Positions 16,528-25,108 of a DNA stretch of 41,631 nt are shown piece by piece. Source of the stretch: Sphaerotilus natans (GTDB lineage: Bacteria; Pseudomonadota; Gammaproteobacteria; Burkholderiales; Burkholderiaceae_C). The translations under genes were made by a program, and so were the position numbers. The notes under the pieces are model-generated. The model was not told the DNA's origin. It did no database searches and saw only the letters and a program-made list of their open reading frames with translations. The first letter of the stretch is position 1. Every line of letters starts with the position of its first letter. The DNA is taken from positions 1 to 41,631 of the forward strand of contig NZ_FTMZ01000032.1 in NCBI RefSeq assembly GCF_900156335.1, read 5' to 3'.

Positions 16528-17043
16528 ATGACCGTTCCGACTTTCTACAGCTACGAGATCCTGCCGGGGCGCTTTCACGCCGGCGAATATCCCGGCGCCT
16601 CTGATGAGGAGGCGGCCCGCCACAAGGTGAACGCGATGGTTGAGGCGGGCGTTCAGGCCTTCATCGACCTGACCGAGGAGAACGAGCTTGCACCTTACGC
16701 CCATCTGCTGCCGCAAGGCATCCATCACGAGCGGCATCCGATTCTTGATGTCTCGGTGCCCGCCAGCGATGCGGTCACGCAAGGTGCACTCGACGCGATC
16801 GAGCGGCATCTTGCCGCCGGGCGACAGGTCTACCTGCACTGCTGGGGCGGCATCGGCCGCACGGGCGTGATCGTTGGATGCTGGCTGGCCGAGCAGCACC
16901 GGCTGAGCGGTCAGGCAGCACTCGATCAGCTGGCACGGCTGTGGGCCACCTGCCCGAAATCGAGGCGCCGCCCCGAATCACCTGAAACGTCCGAGCAGCG
17001 CGATTACGTCATGGGCTGGGCCCGCCGCGGCCGTGCCGCCTGA
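16528..17043 (+). CDS. Dual-specificity/tyrosine phosphatase-fold protein
   Basis: A 171-residue cysteine phosphatase. The P-loop HCWGGIGRTG lies at residues 104-113, with nucleophile C105 and phosphate-binding R111, and is followed by the usual helix VIVGCWLAEQHRL. D74 (HPILDVSVP) is in the right place for the general acid. The N-terminus LPGRFHAGEYPG is typical of bacterial dual-specificity phosphatases. Substrates could be phosphoprotein, or small molecules such as phosphorylated ADP-ribose, given the neighbours. ATG 16528 has GGAGG at 16518-16522. The gene lies 19 bp after the preceding one. Confidence 0.87.
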   Translation: MTVPTFYSYEILPGRFHAGEYPGASDEEAARHKVNAMVEAGVQAFIDLTEENELAPYAHLLPQGIHHERHPILDVSVPASDAVTQGALDAIERHLAAGRQVYLHCWGGIGRTGVIVGCWLAEQHRLSGQAALDQLARLWATCPKSRRRPESPETSEQRDYVMGWARRGRAA

Positions 17044-17072
17044 CCTCCACCTTTGCAACAGGAGACCTACCC

Positions 17073-17450
17073 ATGTGGTTGCTGACCCCGATTGGTTTCT
17101 TCAGCATCGTCTGCAAGCCGAACGATGGCTCCGACGGCATGCTGACGGTGCGCTCGCGCAATCAGGCCGACCTGGAGAACCTGCGCGAGCACTGGCTGCC
17201 GGAGCTCGGCGAGATTCTCGTCACCCGAGGCAACGATTATCGCTACCGGGCACGCGCGCCGCGCGAGGCGGTGGCTCGGGCCATGAGTCGCGCCATCGAG
17301 GCGCTGGACTACGACAACTTCAAGAGTCGGGTCTGGCGCACCCAGGGCAGTGAGCGCGCCCATGTCTACGGCGAGGTCTGGGAATTGCTCCACGGTCTGC
17401 AAGGCAAGGCGGAGCATGAGCAGACCGTGCCGGTGCCGCCTCAGGGCTGA
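17073..17450 (+). CDS. 125-residue conserved-looking small protein, unknown function
   Basis: I do not recognise the family. It begins MWLLTPIGFFSIVCKP at ATG 17073, preceded by AGGAG (17060-17064). The sequence looks like a compact alpha/beta fold: GFFSIVCK strand, MLTVRSRNQADLENLREHWL, ILVTRGNDYRYRARAPREAV, AMSRAIEALDYDNFKSRV, and a helical C-terminus. Conserved-looking polar residues are SRNQ, RGNDYRYR and DYDNFK. The stop shares one base with the next start (TGATG), so it is coupled to the leucine-rich protein. It may be an accessory or immunity factor. Confidence 0.75.
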   Translation: MWLLTPIGFFSIVCKPNDGSDGMLTVRSRNQADLENLREHWLPELGEILVTRGNDYRYRARAPREAVARAMSRAIEALDYDNFKSRVWRTQGSERAHVYGEVWELLHGLQGKAEHEQTVPVPPQG

Positions 17451-18862
17451 TGCCGATGCGGCACCGGACCGAACAGATCCTGAGCCCGCAGCCTGACGCA
17501 GCCGGTGGTGCACGGGTCTGCGATGTGCAGGCCACCGTGCTGCGCATCGTTCATCCGACGCTGCGCGCCCTGGATCTGTGCGACAGCCCGGATCTGCAGC
17601 AGCTGTTGCTGATCGATCTTCCGGAGCTGCAGCAACTGCGCTGTGACGTGCCGCTGCAGCGGCTGAAGATCAGCCAGGCTCCCGCACTGCAGCGGCTGGA
17701 ACTGCACGCTCCGGTCGGGCGCATCGAGATCACTGGCTGCGAGCAGCTGGCGCACATCACCGGCACGGCTGCGACCGATCGCCTGAATCTGCGCGGAGGC
17801 AGCGGGGCTCGTACTGGGGTTGAGATCGACCTGGCGGCTGGCCAGATCGATCTGACCGACAGCCCCCTGCAGGCCTTGGTCTTGCGCCAGCCTTCGCGGC
17901 TGCGGCTGGAGCACTGTCTCCATCTGCAGAAAACCCTTCTGGCGACGGGCACGCGAGTCTGGTGCGTTGGGCATGTGCCCCTGTCGCTCGATGCGGTCGA
18001 GATGGCGGGAATCGATGACGGCACGTTTCGGCGGCTGCAGCAGGCCTGTGCTGCGGGTGATCGGGACGCCTGGGCATTGCTCTGTCATGTGCTGCCGATG
18101 TACACGAACGATCTGCTGCCCGGCGTGCTGATGACATTGCTGAAGACGCTGCAGTCGGGCATAGACGCTGCGACGGTCTGGAAGCAACGATGCAGACTGG
18201 CCCATCGGCTGATGGTGCATTCGTCGCGCCGGCGCGCCGGTCATCATTCGGCTTGGCGCTGGAGCATGCCCGCCGATCTTGGGGCCGATGGCTGGCGCGC
18301 CGACTGGCTGCTGTGGCAGGGCTGTCGTCATCTTCCCGAGGCCGCCCGTATGGGCGACGCGATGGCCGCTGACCTCTGCTATCAGACCGACATCCTCGAG
18401 CAGATGCTGGAGTGGTGGATGCACAGCGGCCAGGATCAGCCGGCCTTCCCGGAATTCTTCGCAGCGATGCTGGTTCATGCTCGCGATCACAGGCCGATGC
18501 CCTTGCTGACACGCCAGCATCTGGCTCGTCTCTCGATCCAGATGCTGCAAGCCGACGCCACACCGGTGCGCTGTCATCCCCCGCTGCGCCGGGCTGCCCA
18601 CGACTTTCTGCTCAAGCATCTGCCCCGGTGCCAGGTCCTGGCGCTTCTGGCCCATCAGATCAGGCACGACCCGGTCCAGGTCCGCTGCGATCTGGTGCGG
18701 CTGCTGGCTGATCCACCCCACCAGGGGGACTCCCTGCTGTCAGGCCCCGAGTTCGGGCAGCTGGCCCAGATCCTGATCCTGAGTGGCCGACTGCCAGACA
18801 GATTCCAGCCGGTATCCACCCCGGACCACCCTTTTCCTCACACCCTCTGGAAGGCCGCCTGA
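17450..18862 (+). CDS. 470-residue protein with leucine-rich-repeat-like N-terminus
   Basis: Residues ~25-170 contain short repeats of about 20 residues with the pattern 'LrxLxLxxxPxLqxL'. Examples are LRALDLCDSPDLQQLLLID, LPELQQLRCDV, LQRLKISQAPALQRLEL and IEITGCEQLAHI. This suggests a right-handed solenoid such as a leucine-rich repeat used for recognition. Residues ~200-450 are predicted mainly helical, with many Trp and His (LMVHSSRRRAGHHSAWRW, LEQMLEWWMHSG) and no motif I know. It has no signal peptide. Its ATG overlaps the previous stop and its TGA overlaps the MoxR start. By position and fold it is a good candidate for a sensor or adaptor. Confidence 0.72.
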   Translation: MPMRHRTEQILSPQPDAAGGARVCDVQATVLRIVHPTLRALDLCDSPDLQQLLLIDLPELQQLRCDVPLQRLKISQAPALQRLELHAPVGRIEITGCEQLAHITGTAATDRLNLRGGSGARTGVEIDLAAGQIDLTDSPLQALVLRQPSRLRLEHCLHLQKTLLATGTRVWCVGHVPLSLDAVEMAGIDDGTFRRLQQACAAGDRDAWALLCHVLPMYTNDLLPGVLMTLLKTLQSGIDAATVWKQRCRLAHRLMVHSSRRRAGHHSAWRWSMPADLGADGWRADWLLWQGCRHLPEAARMGDAMAADLCYQTDILEQMLEWWMHSGQDQPAFPEFFAAMLVHARDHRPMPLLTRQHLARLSIQMLQADATPVRCHPPLRRAAHDFLLKHLPRCQVLALLAHQIRHDPVQVRCDLVRLLADPPHQGDSLLSGPEFGQLAQILILSGRLPDRFQPVSTPDHPFPHTLWKAA

Positions 18863-20058
18863 TGTCTTTGCCTCGATTGATGCACGACGATGAGTCCAGC
18901 TCGTCCCGCAAAGAAGCGGCCCTGGCGCCCTCGGCCACGATCACGCAGGTGCGGGAGCTGCTGCGCCACCAGTTGCGCCAGCTCGAGCAGCCCGGCGGTG
19001 CGGCCTGCATGGCGCCGCTGATGATCTGGGGCGCCCCTGGCGTCGGCAAAAGCACGGTGATCCGCGAGCTGTGCGCGCAGGAGGGAATCGGCTTCATCGA
19101 CATCCGGTTGTCGCAGCGCGAACCGGTGGATCTGCGTGGTCTGCCGGTTCCGCACGGCGATCAGGTGCGCTGGCTGCTGTCGTCCGAATGGCCGCGTGAC
19201 CCGAACAGCCGCGGCATCCTTCTGTTCGATGAGCTTACTTCGGCCGACCGGATGCTGCAGGTGGCCGCTTACGAAATGATCCTGGACAGGCGCTTGGGCG
19301 ATCTCTACCAGGTGCCACCGGGCTGGCTGATCTGCGCGGCCGGCAACCGGCGCGAAGACCGGGCTGTCAGCCAGCCGCTGTCGAGCGCACTGGCCAACCG
19401 CTTCTGTCACCTTGAGCTCAAGGTGGATCTGCCGGGCTGGATCGCCTGGGCGCAGCAGCGTGAGCTGCATCCGATGGTGATCGCTTTCCTGAAGTATCGC
19501 CCGCACTGCTTTCTCGACATGAGTGGCAGCATCGAGCGGGGCTGGCCCAGCCCGCGCAGCTGGGAGCGGGTGGCGCATGTGCTGACCCGCAGTGATGGCC
19601 TCGATGCCATCAGCCTGGAGCTGTTGGTGCACGGCCTCGTGGGCACCGCAGCGGCCACCGAGTTTCTCGCCTTCATGCGACTGCACCAGGAGCTGCCTGA
19701 TCTGGATGCGATGCTGCTTGGCGAGATTCCCTTTGACCTGCCCGAGCGCATGGATCTGCGCCACGCCGTGGCCACTGGACTGGCCCAGCATCTGTGGAGC
19801 GGGCCGGTGGAACAGCGCGAGCTGCGGCTGACCCATTTCCTGCGCGCCGGGCTGACCTTTGGCAGCGACTTTGCGGTGATGTCGATGGTGGCAGCGCTGA
19901 AGCATATCGAGCAGGAGGATCCGCAGGGAGACAAGGCCCGCGCGTTGTTCTCTCACCCGCTCTACACCCATTGGACCGAGCACCATGGTGCAGCGCTGGT
20001 GACCCACGACGCCTTGCCTGCTGCATCGGCCGCCCCACATCAGCGGAGGCGTCGTTGA
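18862..20058 (+). CDS. MoxR-type AAA+ ATPase
   Basis: A 398-residue ATPase. Walker A is WGAPGVGKST (residues 56-65), then DIRLSQREPVDLRGLP (the MoxR pore/sensor insert), Walker B GILLFDELTSAD, sensor 1 ICAAGNRRED and arginine finger LANRFCHLEL. The C-terminal ~200 residues are helical. MoxR ATPases work with VWA proteins, one of which is encoded next, as chaperone-like or conflict-system machines. Start and stop both overlap neighbours (TGATG before; TTGA after), so stoichiometric co-expression is expected. Confidence 0.9.
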   Translation: MSLPRLMHDDESSSSRKEAALAPSATITQVRELLRHQLRQLEQPGGAACMAPLMIWGAPGVGKSTVIRELCAQEGIGFIDIRLSQREPVDLRGLPVPHGDQVRWLLSSEWPRDPNSRGILLFDELTSADRMLQVAAYEMILDRRLGDLYQVPPGWLICAAGNRREDRAVSQPLSSALANRFCHLELKVDLPGWIAWAQQRELHPMVIAFLKYRPHCFLDMSGSIERGWPSPRSWERVAHVLTRSDGLDAISLELLVHGLVGTAAATEFLAFMRLHQELPDLDAMLLGEIPFDLPERMDLRHAVATGLAQHLWSGPVEQRELRLTHFLRAGLTFGSDFAVMSMVAALKHIEQEDPQGDKARALFSHPLYTHWTEHHGAALVTHDALPAASAAPHQRRRR

Positions 20059-21236
20059 AGCCGATTCCCTGCGGCAGCACGTCTGATCCTGCCCTCACCG
20101 AGCTGGACGATGCCGGACGCCGGCGCTGGTTGCAGCAGCTTGAGCAAGATCGTTCGCTTTTTTTGCTGCGGCACCCCTTCACCGCGTCGCTGACGCTGCA
20201 TCTGGCCGTCGAGCTGGTCCTCGATCCACGCCTGCCGACCGCTGCCACCGATGGGCGCAGGATCTACTTCAATCCGAACTTTCTGGCCACGCTGGATGCT
20301 GCGCAACGTCTGTTCGTGATGGCGCATGAGGTCTGGCACTGCGTCGCCGGGCATCTGGGGCGGCAACAGAATCGCCAGACTTGGCGCTGGAACCTGGCCA
20401 TCGACCATGAAGTGAATTGGCTGCTGGTCCAGGATGGATTCAAACTGCCGCCGGGTGCCGTGCTTTTCCCCTCGCTGCGCGGCTGCAGTGCCGAGCAGGT
20501 CTACAGCGCTCTACTCGACCGATCGACGCGGGATCTGCCGACTTCCTTCGATTTGCATGAACTGCCCGAAGGGTTGGGCGAACCGATGGATGAGCTGCTG
20601 CGAGCACAATGGCAGCAGCGACTGCGCGACGCGCTCAAGCAGCACCGCCACCAGGGTGATCTTCCCGATGGACTGGCGCAACTGCTTGATCTTCCGCCTG
20701 CCACGGCCCGACTGCCTTGGCGTGTCGTGCTGCGGGATTTCATGCTCGGACGGCAGGCGCGGCGTCGCGGATGGGAGCGCCCCTCTCGCCGCCATTGGCA
20801 TCGCGGCCTGTGGCTGCCAGATCTGCGCCCGGACGGCTTGCGTCTGATGCTCGCCCTGGACACCAGCGGTAGCACCCGCCGGCTGCTGCCGCTGTTCATG
20901 GCAGAGATCACCGAACTGATGAGCGTCGATCACGCGCTGGAACTGACTCTGGTCGAATGCGATACCCGTATCCGTCGGGCCCGCACATTCCGATCCGGCG
21001 AAGATTTGAGTGCGCTCGCCAGCATGCGCTTGCGTGGCGGCGGCGGTACGGATCTGCGCCCGCCCTTTGATTTGGCGGCCCAGGATCCACCCGATGCGCT
21101 GATCTTCCTCACCGATGGCAAGGGGCGTGCGCCCCAGAAAAGTCCACCCTACCCGGTAATGTGGGTCCTGCCTGAGTTGGCGACTGCACCGGTCGAATGG
21201 GGTGAAACCCTGACTTTGTACAAGGAGTCGACATGA
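20055..21236 (+). CDS. VWA protein with N-terminal HExxH metallopeptidase-like domain (DUF2201-like)
   Basis: A 393-residue protein with two parts. Residues ~1-130 carry HEVWHCVAGHLGR (HExxH at 91-95) and AIDHEVNWLL ~20 residues later, a likely third metal-ligand region, as in the putative metallopeptidase domain found with VWA proteins. Residues ~260-393 form a von Willebrand A domain with the MIDAS motif DTSGS (269-273), GGGGTDL (~328-334) and FLTDG. I choose the rare start TTG 20055 because GGAGG (20045-20049) lies 5 nt upstream and it overlaps the MoxR stop (TTGA). The next candidates are well inside the conserved region. Together with MoxR it forms an ATPase-VWA pair. Confidence 0.88.
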   Translation: MKPIPCGSTSDPALTELDDAGRRRWLQQLEQDRSLFLLRHPFTASLTLHLAVELVLDPRLPTAATDGRRIYFNPNFLATLDAAQRLFVMAHEVWHCVAGHLGRQQNRQTWRWNLAIDHEVNWLLVQDGFKLPPGAVLFPSLRGCSAEQVYSALLDRSTRDLPTSFDLHELPEGLGEPMDELLRAQWQQRLRDALKQHRHQGDLPDGLAQLLDLPPATARLPWRVVLRDFMLGRQARRRGWERPSRRHWHRGLWLPDLRPDGLRLMLALDTSGSTRRLLPLFMAEITELMSVDHALELTLVECDTRIRRARTFRSGEDLSALASMRLRGGGGTDLRPPFDLAAQDPPDALIFLTDGKGRAPQKSPPYPVMWVLPELATAPVEWGETLTLYKEST

Positions 21237-21439
21237 GCAACAGCAAGCCAGCGAACTGGCAAGTCTGTGCAACTTGCACGCATTGGGCTGGTGCTCGGCA
21301 GGCCTCGACCTTCCGTGACCGTGCCGAATACGAGAATGACCGCGTTCGCGGCGAGTGTGTCGGGGGAGGATGGAATCGAACGCAGCGGGCACCATCGGCC
21401 TCTTGCCACAAGTGGGTCAAGTGGGGGGTCTTAAAATAA
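21233..21439 (+). CDS. Small Cys-rich (probable zinc-binding) protein
   Basis: A 68-residue protein starting at ATG 21233, overlapping the VWA stop (ATGA). Cysteines occur as C12-x2-C15-x26-C42-x15-C58 (VCATCTHW, GECVGG, ASCHKW), with a nearby His. This suggests a single zinc-bound module. The aromatic content is high (WQ, HW, GW, KW, VKWG). Function is unknown; it could be a regulatory or substrate-binding subunit. It is either the last gene of the WYL-linked operon or the first of the Druantia block. Its codon use is less GC-biased than the genes before it. Confidence 0.65.
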   Translation: MSNSKPANWQVCATCTHWAGARQASTFRDRAEYENDRVRGECVGGGWNRTQRAPSASCHKWVKWGVLK

Positions 21440-21442
21440 TGG

Positions 21443-21670
21443 TTGGCTCTAGAGCCCCGCACTGGCTTGAGTGCTTCGAAGAGAAGAGCCATAGAGCTGG
21501 ACTACGCTATGGCAGGCGGGCAGGTCATCCTTGAGACGCGGCAAGCGATGCTTTACTACGTACTGCAGCGTTTTGGACTAAGCCGGGACAGAGAAGCTCG
21601 CCCCGAGGTCCAAGCAATCTTGGATGGCTTGGCGAAAACCACGACTAAAAGAGCAAGAAGAACAGATTAA
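21443..21670 (+). CDS. 75-residue small protein upstream of druH
   Basis: This frame starts at TTG 21443, three bases after the preceding stop. A shorter version starts at the internal ATG of MAGGQVILETRQAML. Either way the product is helical and strongly basic at its C-terminus (KTTTKRARRTD). It ends 12 bp before druH. No family is recognised. Its link to Druantia is by position only, and it could be a small DNA-binding or regulatory protein. The start codon is uncertain. Confidence 0.5.
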   Translation: MALEPRTGLSASKRRAIELDYAMAGGQVILETRQAMLYYVLQRFGLSRDREARPEVQAILDGLAKTTTKRARRTD

Positions 21671-21682
21671 TCAGGGAATCCA

Positions 21683-24600
21683 ATGTTCGAAGTACACGAA
21701 GAGCGCCTACAGGCGCTGGTGAAGCGCGCCGAGACGCCAGTTCTAGGCCTACTCGGAACTCTGCTGCCGCTTGATGCGCGAGACGCCATCCGCAGGGACT
21801 TGGGCGTCATGCCAAGTGCCAAGGCTTACTCTCAGAGGCTAGAGAAGTACCCCGCTTTGTTTGGGGTCTGGCTCGCTGAGCACGTCATGCAGGGCCTTGG
21901 ACAAGATGGGCACTTCAGCCTGTACCCGCACCTTCAGAAGGCCATCGGCGTATCGACTGAGCTGACGTCAGGGGAGAAGGAGCTCTTGTGGAGGGCATTC
22001 CGTCGAGCGATGTTCAGGCTTGGCATCCAGCCGCTCTCGCGCGTCTCCGGAACTCACTTCATGGCAGACGAGTATGTCCGCCAAGCCGGCGTACCCATCG
22101 CCTTCGCTGACGACCTTGCGCTTCGGATGCTCCAGGCGGCTAAGCGAGTTGGTTTACCTGACGAGGACGACCAGGAAGGGGTGCTTGCGTGGCAAGCCAC
22201 TCTCCTGACCAAGTTGGTGCCGCCGTTTAGCGCGATAGCGCGCCGAGCAGTAGAGCGTGACTCCCTCGGCTACTACACGCGGGCCTTTGTTCGTGTTTAC
22301 TTGAACGGGGGGCAGGCTGCAACTAAGGACCCTCTCGAGCAAGCTCTCTCAAAGGCGTTCGCAACTGGGGGATCGTCTCATCTGCGCAGGGCCGCGATAC
22401 CGCAGCTGATCTACCGCGATGGCTCGCTTGGAGTTCTCTTCCCGCCTACTGACAAGTCAGTGGGCTACAAGCTCGATTTTGGCGGGCAGGTCGCATCAGT
22501 GCAGCTCGACGCGGAAGGGGGCTTCCGACCGCTGCCTGGCGGTCTTCATCGCGAGGTCGTCGTCCAGCGAGACGACGGGGAACGAGTTCTTTCCACGCGT
22601 CTCTGGCCTGACTCCCTATCAAACAGGCTGTTAATTTTTAGTGCGGAAGGACGCCTGCGCGCGTATGCGCGGCTGGCACAGGGAGACCCTGTCGAACTCG
22701 CACCAGGTCGATACTTTGCTCTTTGCCGGTTCGAGCCGAGTAATCGCGACGACTGGTATGAGGTCAACGAGTCGCCGCTCTTGGTCGAGGTGCCTTTGGA
22801 GGTCCGGCCGGGCGCAGAGGTGCTCATCAGGAATGGGCCCGCAGCCATTGCTGTGGTGGGGCAGAACCAGCCATCACTGTCGCTCCGTGGGCCGTCAAAG
22901 GGGAGCCTCGAGGGGATGGAGTTCTGGTACGCCGACGTTGAGGCTCATATCGAAGTACCAGCCGACTGGCTACAAAACGGTGCCGACCAGTTTGAAGTGA
23001 GGGTGGCTCACGGCGACCGCCAAGCGTTGCTTCCCGTGAGGCTCGACGAAAGTCGTCGTACGGTTGTGAGGCTGTCCGAAACAATCGCGCACCTTGGTCT
23101 GGGTAGCGGTCTATGGCGTGTTGTTTTGGAGCTTAGGCGAACTGGCGAGACTCGCGCTGCGCAGCGCCAGTCGGTTCTTTACTGGGGCGGACTGACGAAT
23201 GTGTCCTACGGACTCAAGTTCTTCTACGAAAGCCCGCCTAAGAACTTGATTGCCTCATCCTGTGCCGGACTCAAGGTCGGGCCACAGCAGATGGACCCGA
23301 CAGATGACCATAGTCGTCTCATTCGGATGGCATTCGACGTAGGCGGCGGGAGGTTCGTTCACTTCAGCTGGCACCGACCCGGAGTCTTTGTAGCGGTTCA
23401 GATGCCATGCACCGACGGCACTACTACCTCCATAGCTCGGCCGCTAGGAGTAGCCGAAACGGTCTCACTGACCAGTCCGAAGACGATTGTGGTCAGCGCA
23501 TCCGAACCCGGGTACATCTGTCTAGGAAGTATGCGGACCTTTGTCGACTTCTCCCAAAAGGCCAGCAAAGCGTTCCCCGCGAGCTTTCTGGCAAGCCGGC
23601 TCGAACCGGGCGCTCGCACCCTTAGGTACGAGACAGCCTCAGGCCAGGCCGCTGTTGACCTGCTCATCTTGTCTCAGCCCCACGTAGCGACAAACGTTAA
23701 GACAGAGCGGCTTGCGAACCTGTTTGAGGTTCGGGTGGTCGTCACTGGCGAGCCGACGGATGTCGCCGTAACCGGCCGAGAACTGTCATCGGGGCGAGAG
23801 GCGCGTGCCGAGCATGAACTGATGGCAGGTACCTGGCACAACAACGACCTGGCTCGTATGCAGGTCTATGCCGCGCCTGCTGGCAACAGCCATGTCGTTC
23901 ACGTCCTCATCGACGTCGAGACTTTTAAGCCGGGCATCTGGATTCTTGGATTCGGTGCACGGATCGGTGGCGTGTGGGGGCGTCTGCAGGACGCTGATGA
24001 AGGGCGCATCGCCGTTGCTTTTTCTGTCGACAGCGTAGGCAAAGAAATTCCCGGCAAGGAGGTTGTTGCAACGACTGACACGTTGGAGTTGCCCGATGTC
24101 GCGGCGCGGTTGACCCGGCTGAACGAGCACTTCCGTCAGTGTTGGTCGCCGGTTTGTTGGGAGCAGCAGCAGTGGCTGACACCGTATTTCTCGGCGCTGG
24201 TTGACCGGCTCAGGGATAGCGAGGCTGACTACGTGACCGAACTTGTCGACATGGCGATGTGTCGGCCGCCAGAGGATGGTCGACCTGGGTATCTGTCGAT
24301 GCAGTTCGCACCTGCTTGGCTCAACCACGCCTTCAGCCAGCAGAGAGCGACGTACAAGCGGGTGAACATCAAACCGCATCCTTTGTCGATTGCGCTTCGG
24401 GCAACGACTGAACTCAAGGGCGCGGTGGCCCCGGCGTTCGGCACGATCCTGCATCCGACAGCTGCCTTGCCCTTCGCGAACCTTGCAGAGGTAATGCAAG
24501 GACGGCGCCCCAAGGGCTTCAATTTAGCCACTTATCGTGCCGCGCTGCAGCAGACGAAGCTCGAAGGGGCCTTTCAGCTAGAGGATGAACTCTTCCTGCC

Positions 24601-25108
24601 GAAGGAAGGTGAACTACTCGGGCCACTACACCTTGCGCACTGTTGGCGAGACCTTGAGCGTGGCTTTGCCTCCAGCCAGCTCATGCCCAATAACCGCAAG
24701 AGCACCGCCTTGGCGCTTGCCAAGAAGCTGGCTTTGCATCGCTGTACCTTTGACCAGACCGTATGCAATGGCCTAAAGGGACAGTCGCTGCTTCTTCGGA
24801 TTGGAAAGCACCTCGATGAGCAGTTGGATGATGACGAGCAACTGAAGTGGGAGCATATGGAGCACATCGCGCTTGCGAGTGCTTGGCTTGCCTGGTTCTG
24901 TCGGCTTGAGCATCGTCAGCCTGGGGTTCTGAGCGGCTTCCATAGCCTGCTTGGCAATCTGCGCAAGCAGGTTGAAGTCCCTGGAGGAACCATCGCGGAC
25001 TGCATCGCCTACTACCTCCAGGTAGCTCCAGCGACGTTCGCCTTCTACCTACTCCTGTGGGAGTTGGTTCAGACCGTTGAACTTGACCCGGTTGTCCAGC
25101 ATGTCTGA
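21683..25108 (+). CDS. druH: DruH-like protein of a type III Druantia anti-phage system
   Basis: A 1141-residue protein encoded immediately before, and overlapping, a giant DruE-type helicase. That two-gene layout and these sizes define Druantia type III. The ATG at 21683 follows AGGGA by 5 nt. No enzymatic motif stands out. The N-terminal ~230 residues are helical (LVKRAETPVLGLLGTLLPL), the middle ~600 are beta-rich (many short strands, e.g. YKLDFGGQVASVQLD), and the C-terminal ~250 are helical again. DruH function is unknown in general. The assignment rests mainly on context, since I cannot align it. Base composition here is visibly less GC-rich than in the flanking operons. Confidence 0.72.
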   Translation: MFEVHEERLQALVKRAETPVLGLLGTLLPLDARDAIRRDLGVMPSAKAYSQRLEKYPALFGVWLAEHVMQGLGQDGHFSLYPHLQKAIGVSTELTSGEKELLWRAFRRAMFRLGIQPLSRVSGTHFMADEYVRQAGVPIAFADDLALRMLQAAKRVGLPDEDDQEGVLAWQATLLTKLVPPFSAIARRAVERDSLGYYTRAFVRVYLNGGQAATKDPLEQALSKAFATGGSSHLRRAAIPQLIYRDGSLGVLFPPTDKSVGYKLDFGGQVASVQLDAEGGFRPLPGGLHREVVVQRDDGERVLSTRLWPDSLSNRLLIFSAEGRLRAYARLAQGDPVELAPGRYFALCRFEPSNRDDWYEVNESPLLVEVPLEVRPGAEVLIRNGPAAIAVVGQNQPSLSLRGPSKGSLEGMEFWYADVEAHIEVPADWLQNGADQFEVRVAHGDRQALLPVRLDESRRTVVRLSETIAHLGLGSGLWRVVLELRRTGETRAAQRQSVLYWGGLTNVSYGLKFFYESPPKNLIASSCAGLKVGPQQMDPTDDHSRLIRMAFDVGGGRFVHFSWHRPGVFVAVQMPCTDGTTTSIARPLGVAETVSLTSPKTIVVSASEPGYICLGSMRTFVDFSQKASKAFPASFLASRLEPGARTLRYETASGQAAVDLLILSQPHVATNVKTERLANLFEVRVVVTGEPTDVAVTGRELSSGREARAEHELMAGTWHNNDLARMQVYAAPAGNSHVVHVLIDVETFKPGIWILGFGARIGGVWGRLQDADEGRIAVAFSVDSVGKEIPGKEVVATTDTLELPDVAARLTRLNEHFRQCWSPVCWEQQQWLTPYFSALVDRLRDSEADYVTELVDMAMCRPPEDGRPGYLSMQFAPAWLNHAFSQQRATYKRVNIKPHPLSIALRATTELKGAVAPAFGTILHPTAALPFANLAEVMQGRRPKGFNLATYRAALQQTKLEGAFQLEDELFLPKEGELLGPLHLAHCWRDLERGFASSQLMPNNRKSTALALAKKLALHRCTFDQTVCNGLKGQSLLLRIGKHLDEQLDDDEQLKWEHMEHIALASAWLAWFCRLEHRQPGVLSGFHSLLGNLRKQVEVPGGTIADCIAYYLQVAPATFAFYLLLWELVQTVELDPVVQHV

